Assembly (NCBI GenBank): GCA_017428925.1
Contig: JAFRPY010000010.1
Location: 62,001 to 126,000 of the forward strand
Direction: 5' to 3'
Length of the DNA: 64,000 nucleotides
Origin: Prevotella sp.
GTDB lineage: Bacteria; Bacteroidota; Bacteroidia; Bacteroidales; Bacteroidaceae
Shown here: piece after piece, positions 61,467-64,000 of the stretch
Layout: each line of letters starts with the position of its first letter
Numbering within the stretch: the stretch's first letter is position 1
Position numbers and translations under genes: made by a program
Notes under the pieces: model-generated
Seen by the model: only the letters and a program-made list of their open reading frames with translations
What the model was told of the DNA's origin: nothing
Databases searched by the model: none

Positions 61467-63053
61467 TTACTTGTCGTAGGCGTGAACGGGGTAGTCGGTG
61501 GTGAAGTGCAGTCCGCGGCACTCCTTGCGCTCGATGGCCCAGCGGGTGATGAGGTAACCCACGTTGATCATGTTGCGCAGTTCGCAGATGTCTTTCGATG
61601 CCTTCACGCGCTTGAATAGGTTCTCGGTCTCTTCGTAGAGCATGTCAAGACGGTCCCAGGCGCGTTTCAGTCGGAGGTCGCTGCGCACGATGCCTACGTA
61701 GTTGGACATGATTTGGTTCACCTCGCGGGTACTCTGGGTGATAAGCACTTTCTCCTCGTTGGTCATGGTGCCTTCGTCGTTCCATTCGGGCACTTTGTCA
61801 TTGAAGTCGTATTCGTCGAAGTGTGCCAGCGAGTGCTTGGCGGCGGCATCGGCATAGACGACGGCCTCGATGAGGGAGTTGGAGGCCAGGCGGTTGCCGC
61901 CGTGGAGTCCCGTGCACGAGCATTCGCCGAGGGCGTAGAGACGTTCGATGGAGGAGCATCCGTTGAGATCGACCTTGATGCCGCCACACATGTAGTGGGC
62001 CGCGGGGCGCACGGGGATGTAGTCGGTGGTGATGTCGATTCCGATGGAGAGGCATTTCTGGTAGATGTTGGGGAAGTGGTGGCGCGTCTCCTTCGGGTCT
62101 TTGTGGGTGACGTCGAGGCATACGTGGTCGATGCCGTGAATCTTCATCTCCTTGTCGATGGCGCGTGCCACGATGTCGCGCGGTGCCAGCGACAGACGCT
62201 CATCGTATTTCTCCATGAAACTCTCGCCGTTGGGCAGGCGGAGGATGCCTCCGTAGCCGCGCATGGCCTCGGTGATGAGGTAGGCGGGATGCGTCTCGTT
62301 GGGATTATGGAGCACGGTGGGGTGGAACTGCACGAATTCCATGTCGGCCACTGTTCCCTTGGCACGATAGACCATGGCGATGCCGTCGCCGGTAGCGATG
62401 ACGGGATTCGAGGTGGTCAGATAGACGGCCCCGCAGCCTCCGGTGCACATCACGGTGACTTTCGAAAGATAGGTGTCGACTTTCTGTGTGTCGGGATTGA
62501 GCACGTAGGCTCCGTAACAGTTGATATAGGGTGTGCGGCGTGTGACGCGTGCGCCGAGATGGTGCTGCGTGATGATTTCCACGGCGAAATGGTTCTCCTT
62601 GATGTCGATGTCGGGATTGCTGCGGACGGCAGCCATCAGCCCGCGTTGGATTTCGGCTCCTGTGTCATCGGCATGGTGGAGAATGCGGAATTCAGAGTGT
62701 CCTCCCTCGCGGTGAAGGTCGAACGATCCGTCTTCCTTGCGGTCAAAGTTAACGCCCCATCCCACGAGTTCCTGAATCTGCGAGGGTGCGTTCCTGACCA
62801 CCTGCTCCACAGCGGCGCGGTCTGAGATGTAGTCGCCCGCCACCATCGTGTCCTCGATGTGCTTCTCGAAGTCATCGACCTTGAGGTTGGTGACTGATGC
62901 CACGCCTCCCTGGGCAAACGATGTATTGGTTTCCTCAAGGCTGGTCTTGCAGATTATGCAAATCTTGCCTTTCTTCTCTCTTGCCACTTTCAGGGCGTAA
63001 CTCATACCGGCCACTCCGGCGCCGATGATGAGGAAATCGTATTTGTGTACCAT
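61467..63053 (-). CDS. nadB: L-aspartate oxidase
   Basis: 528 residues. FAD-binding start YDFLIIGAGVAGMSYALKVA (about 5-24); TSLEETNTSFAQGGVASV; EGGHSEFRILHHADDTGAEIQRGLM; TGGCGAVYLTTSNPVIATGDGIAMVYRAKG; the substrate-loop VRPAAHYMCGGIKVDLNG with the His-Tyr of the fumarate reductase family; and LYALGECSCTGLHGGNRLASNSLIEAVVYA. It makes iminoaspartate for NAD synthesis with NadA. Complete length. Single minus-strand gene with a shared divergent promoter region. Confidence 0.96.
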   Translation of the reverse strand: MVHKYDFLIIGAGVAGMSYALKVAREKKGKICIICKTSLEETNTSFAQGGVASVTNLKVDDFEKHIEDTMVAGDYISDRAAVEQVVRNAPSQIQELVGWGVNFDRKEDGSFDLHREGGHSEFRILHHADDTGAEIQRGLMAAVRSNPDIDIKENHFAVEIITQHHLGARVTRRTPYINCYGAYVLNPDTQKVDTYLSKVTVMCTGGCGAVYLTTSNPVIATGDGIAMVYRAKGTVADMEFVQFHPTVLHNPNETHPAYLITEAMRGYGGILRLPNGESFMEKYDERLSLAPRDIVARAIDKEMKIHGIDHVCLDVTHKDPKETRHHFPNIYQKCLSIGIDITTDYIPVRPAAHYMCGGIKVDLNGCSSIERLYALGECSCTGLHGGNRLASNSLIEAVVYADAAAKHSLAHFDEYDFNDKVPEWNDEGTMTNEEKVLITQSTREVNQIMSNYVGIVRSDLRLKRAWDRLDMLYEETENLFKRVKASKDICELRNMINVGYLITRWAIERKECRGLHFTTDYPVHAYDK

Positions 63054-63079
63054 TCTCTTAGTTTATAGGTTTACGGGTG

Positions 63080-63087
63080 CAAAGATA
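63080..63087 (-). promoter_or_regulatory. Promoter -7 box of nadB
   Basis: TATCTTTG on the minus strand, followed by CA, 27 bp before the start codon. The region between nadB and dacB also carries the tandem repeat GTGAAGA (three times, about 63097-63117). Confidence 0.6.
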
Positions 63088-63125
63088 AGAAAAAAAGTGA
63101 AGAGTGAAGAGTGAAGATTTTTTTT

Positions 63126-63133
63126 TACCTTTG
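63126..63133 (+). promoter_or_regulatory. Candidate -7 box of dacB, nearly leaderless
   Basis: TACCTTTG ends 6 bp before the first ATG at 63139. If it is used, translation would start at or just after the transcript end. No -33 TTTG is visible. Confidence 0.45.
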
Positions 63134-63138
63134 CACGC

Positions 63139-64000
63139 ATGATGAGAAAGATTGTGTTTTTCGTTGCCCTCGTTGTAGCGTCTGCAACGGCAATGAGGGG
63201 GCAGACGGTGTTCACGGAGACCACTTCTGCGGATTCGCTGACTATTGAGTCGGAGGACTCTCTCGCAGAAGACACCGTCGCCGTGGATTCCATCGCTGAG
63301 CCCGTGGCACTGCCATGGCCGCAGAACGTGCAGGCAAGGCTCGACGCCATACTGATGAGCCGACAGTTTAAGACTACGCAAATAGGACTACAGGTGTATG
63401 ACCTGACGGCCGACTCCGTGATTTACCAGTATAACGAACGGCAACAGATGCGTCCCGCTTCCACGATGAAGATGATTTGTGCCGTGGCCTCGCTCGATAA
63501 ACTGGGTGGTGGTCATCAGTTCAAGACACGGCTTTATTATACGGGCAAGGTGGACTCCTGTGTGTTGCGTGGAAACATCTATTGCAAGGGCGGCATGGAC
63601 CCTGCGTTCAATGTTGACGACCTGAATGCCTTCGTGGAGAGCATCAAGCGTATGGGCGTGGACACCATCCGCGGCAACATCTATGCCGACCTCTCGATGA
63701 AGGACGGCGACCGCTGGGGCGAAGGATGGTGCTGGGATGACGACAATCCCTCGTTGTCACCGCTGCTGGTGGGAAAGAAGGACCGCTTTATGAGTAGGTT
63801 TGTAAAGGAACTCCGCGATGCCCGCATCGTTTTTGTTGGCGATACTTTGCGCGGAACTACACCCTCGGGAGCCCGTGAGATTTGTGCACGCTTCCATTCA
63901 ATGGACCAGATACTGAATCGTATGATGAAGAATTCGGATAATCTCTATGCGGAGTCGATGTTCTATCAGTTGGCAGCGTCGTTGGGTGGGAAGGCCACCG
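63139..64000 (+). CDS. dacB: D-alanyl-D-alanine carboxypeptidase, PBP4/DacB type (cut by window end)
   Basis: The first 287 codons are present. Signal peptide (MMRKIVFFVALVVASATA, cleavage near MRGQT), an acidic Ser/Asp linker (about 25-55), then the S13 domain: RLDAILMSRQFKTTQIGLQVYDL, active site S108-T-M-K111 in MRPASTMKM, GNIYCKGGMDPAFN, and the S-D-N motif in MMKNSDNLYAESMF. The KTG motif lies beyond the edge. S13 enzymes trim or cleave peptidoglycan peptides in the periplasm. Either of two adjacent ATG codons (63139, 63142) could be the start. Confidence 0.92.
   Translation, partial: MMRKIVFFVALVVASATAMRGQTVFTETTSADSLTIESEDSLAEDTVAVDSIAEPVALPWPQNVQARLDAILMSRQFKTTQIGLQVYDLTADSVIYQYNERQQMRPASTMKMICAVASLDKLGGGHQFKTRLYYTGKVDSCVLRGNIYCKGGMDPAFNVDDLNAFVESIKRMGVDTIRGNIYADLSMKDGDRWGEGWCWDDDNPSLSPLLVGKKDRFMSRFVKELRDARIVFVGDTLRGTTPSGAREICARFHSMDQILNRMMKNSDNLYAESMFYQLAASLGGKAT

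Noticed and set aside
1-64000. tRNA, rRNA, integrase, transposase or prophage genes
   Set aside because: None recognised on either strand; flanking repeats are present but no mobility gene.

Overview
The window is a Bacteroidota chromosome segment, most likely Prevotella or a close relative (Segatella/Xylanibacter type). The grounds are two SusC/SusD-type xylan operons, the T9SS translocon SprA downstream of ruvA, GldH and RicT in one operon, a PafA-type phosphatase, many Cys-anchored lipoproteins, and promoters of the Bacteroidota form TTTG-N19-21-TAnnTTTG. No tRNA, rRNA, integrase, transposase or CRISPR array was seen.

Layout. (1) 1-22.4 kb, all minus strand: a xylan utilization locus in two operons. 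Operon A (22367 to 13512) encodes SusC, SusD, a TIG-domain surface glycan-binding lipoprotein and a GH10 endoxylanase with two inserted CBM4/9-type modules; it ends in a clear terminator. Operon B (12854 to beyond the left edge) encodes SusC, SusD, a second SusC without the usual N-terminal domain, a second SusD, a DUF1735/DUF5627-type lipoprotein and a GH10-like lipoprotein whose catalytic nucleophile is replaced by Asn. Both operons have the same duplicated upstream region carrying four 22-bp tandem units. (2) 22.9-25.8 kb, minus: two overlapping genes of unknown function for exported proteins. (3) 26.0-32.4 kb, plus: a stand-alone IMP cyclohydrolase domain (purH N-terminal half) followed by mreB-mreC-mreD-mrdA-rodA. 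(4) 32.4-36.5 kb, minus: metF-holB-ricT-gldH. (5) 36.6-43.8 kb: a XylE-type sugar symporter converging on a CE7 acetylxylan esterase, then aldA overlapping a GH106-type glycosidase gene. (6) 43.9-45.7 kb, minus: an MFS transporter and a MaoC-like protein. (7) 45.8-51.3 kb: an accessory stretch with a 125-nt palindromic leader, a small T9SS-cargo-like protein, a secreted protein with a clan CD peptidase-like His/Cys pair and a FISUMP C-terminus, a small two-gene unit with a likely frameshift, and an SH3-like secreted protein. (8) 51.6-61.4 kb, plus: ruvA, the giant sprA and a pafA-like phosphatase. (9) 61.5-64 kb: nadB (minus) and the start of a dacB-type D-Ala-D-Ala carboxypeptidase (plus, cut by the window end).

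How the parts work together: SusC/D pairs, surface binding proteins, endoxylanase, acetylxylan esterase and XylE together make a route from acetylated xylan on the cell surface to xylose in the cytoplasm, although the last two lie some 14 kb away in separate units. The aldA-GH106 pair points to rhamnose or fucose use. SprA would export T9SS cargo such as the 46.2 kb protein.

The most unusual features are repeats: GC-rich palindromic elements (about nine sites between 34 and 52 kb) that have become part of coding sequences, short A/T-rich oligomer repeats that encode signal-peptide cores, exact 22-bp-period arrays at three sites, and the long palindrome at 46.1 kb.
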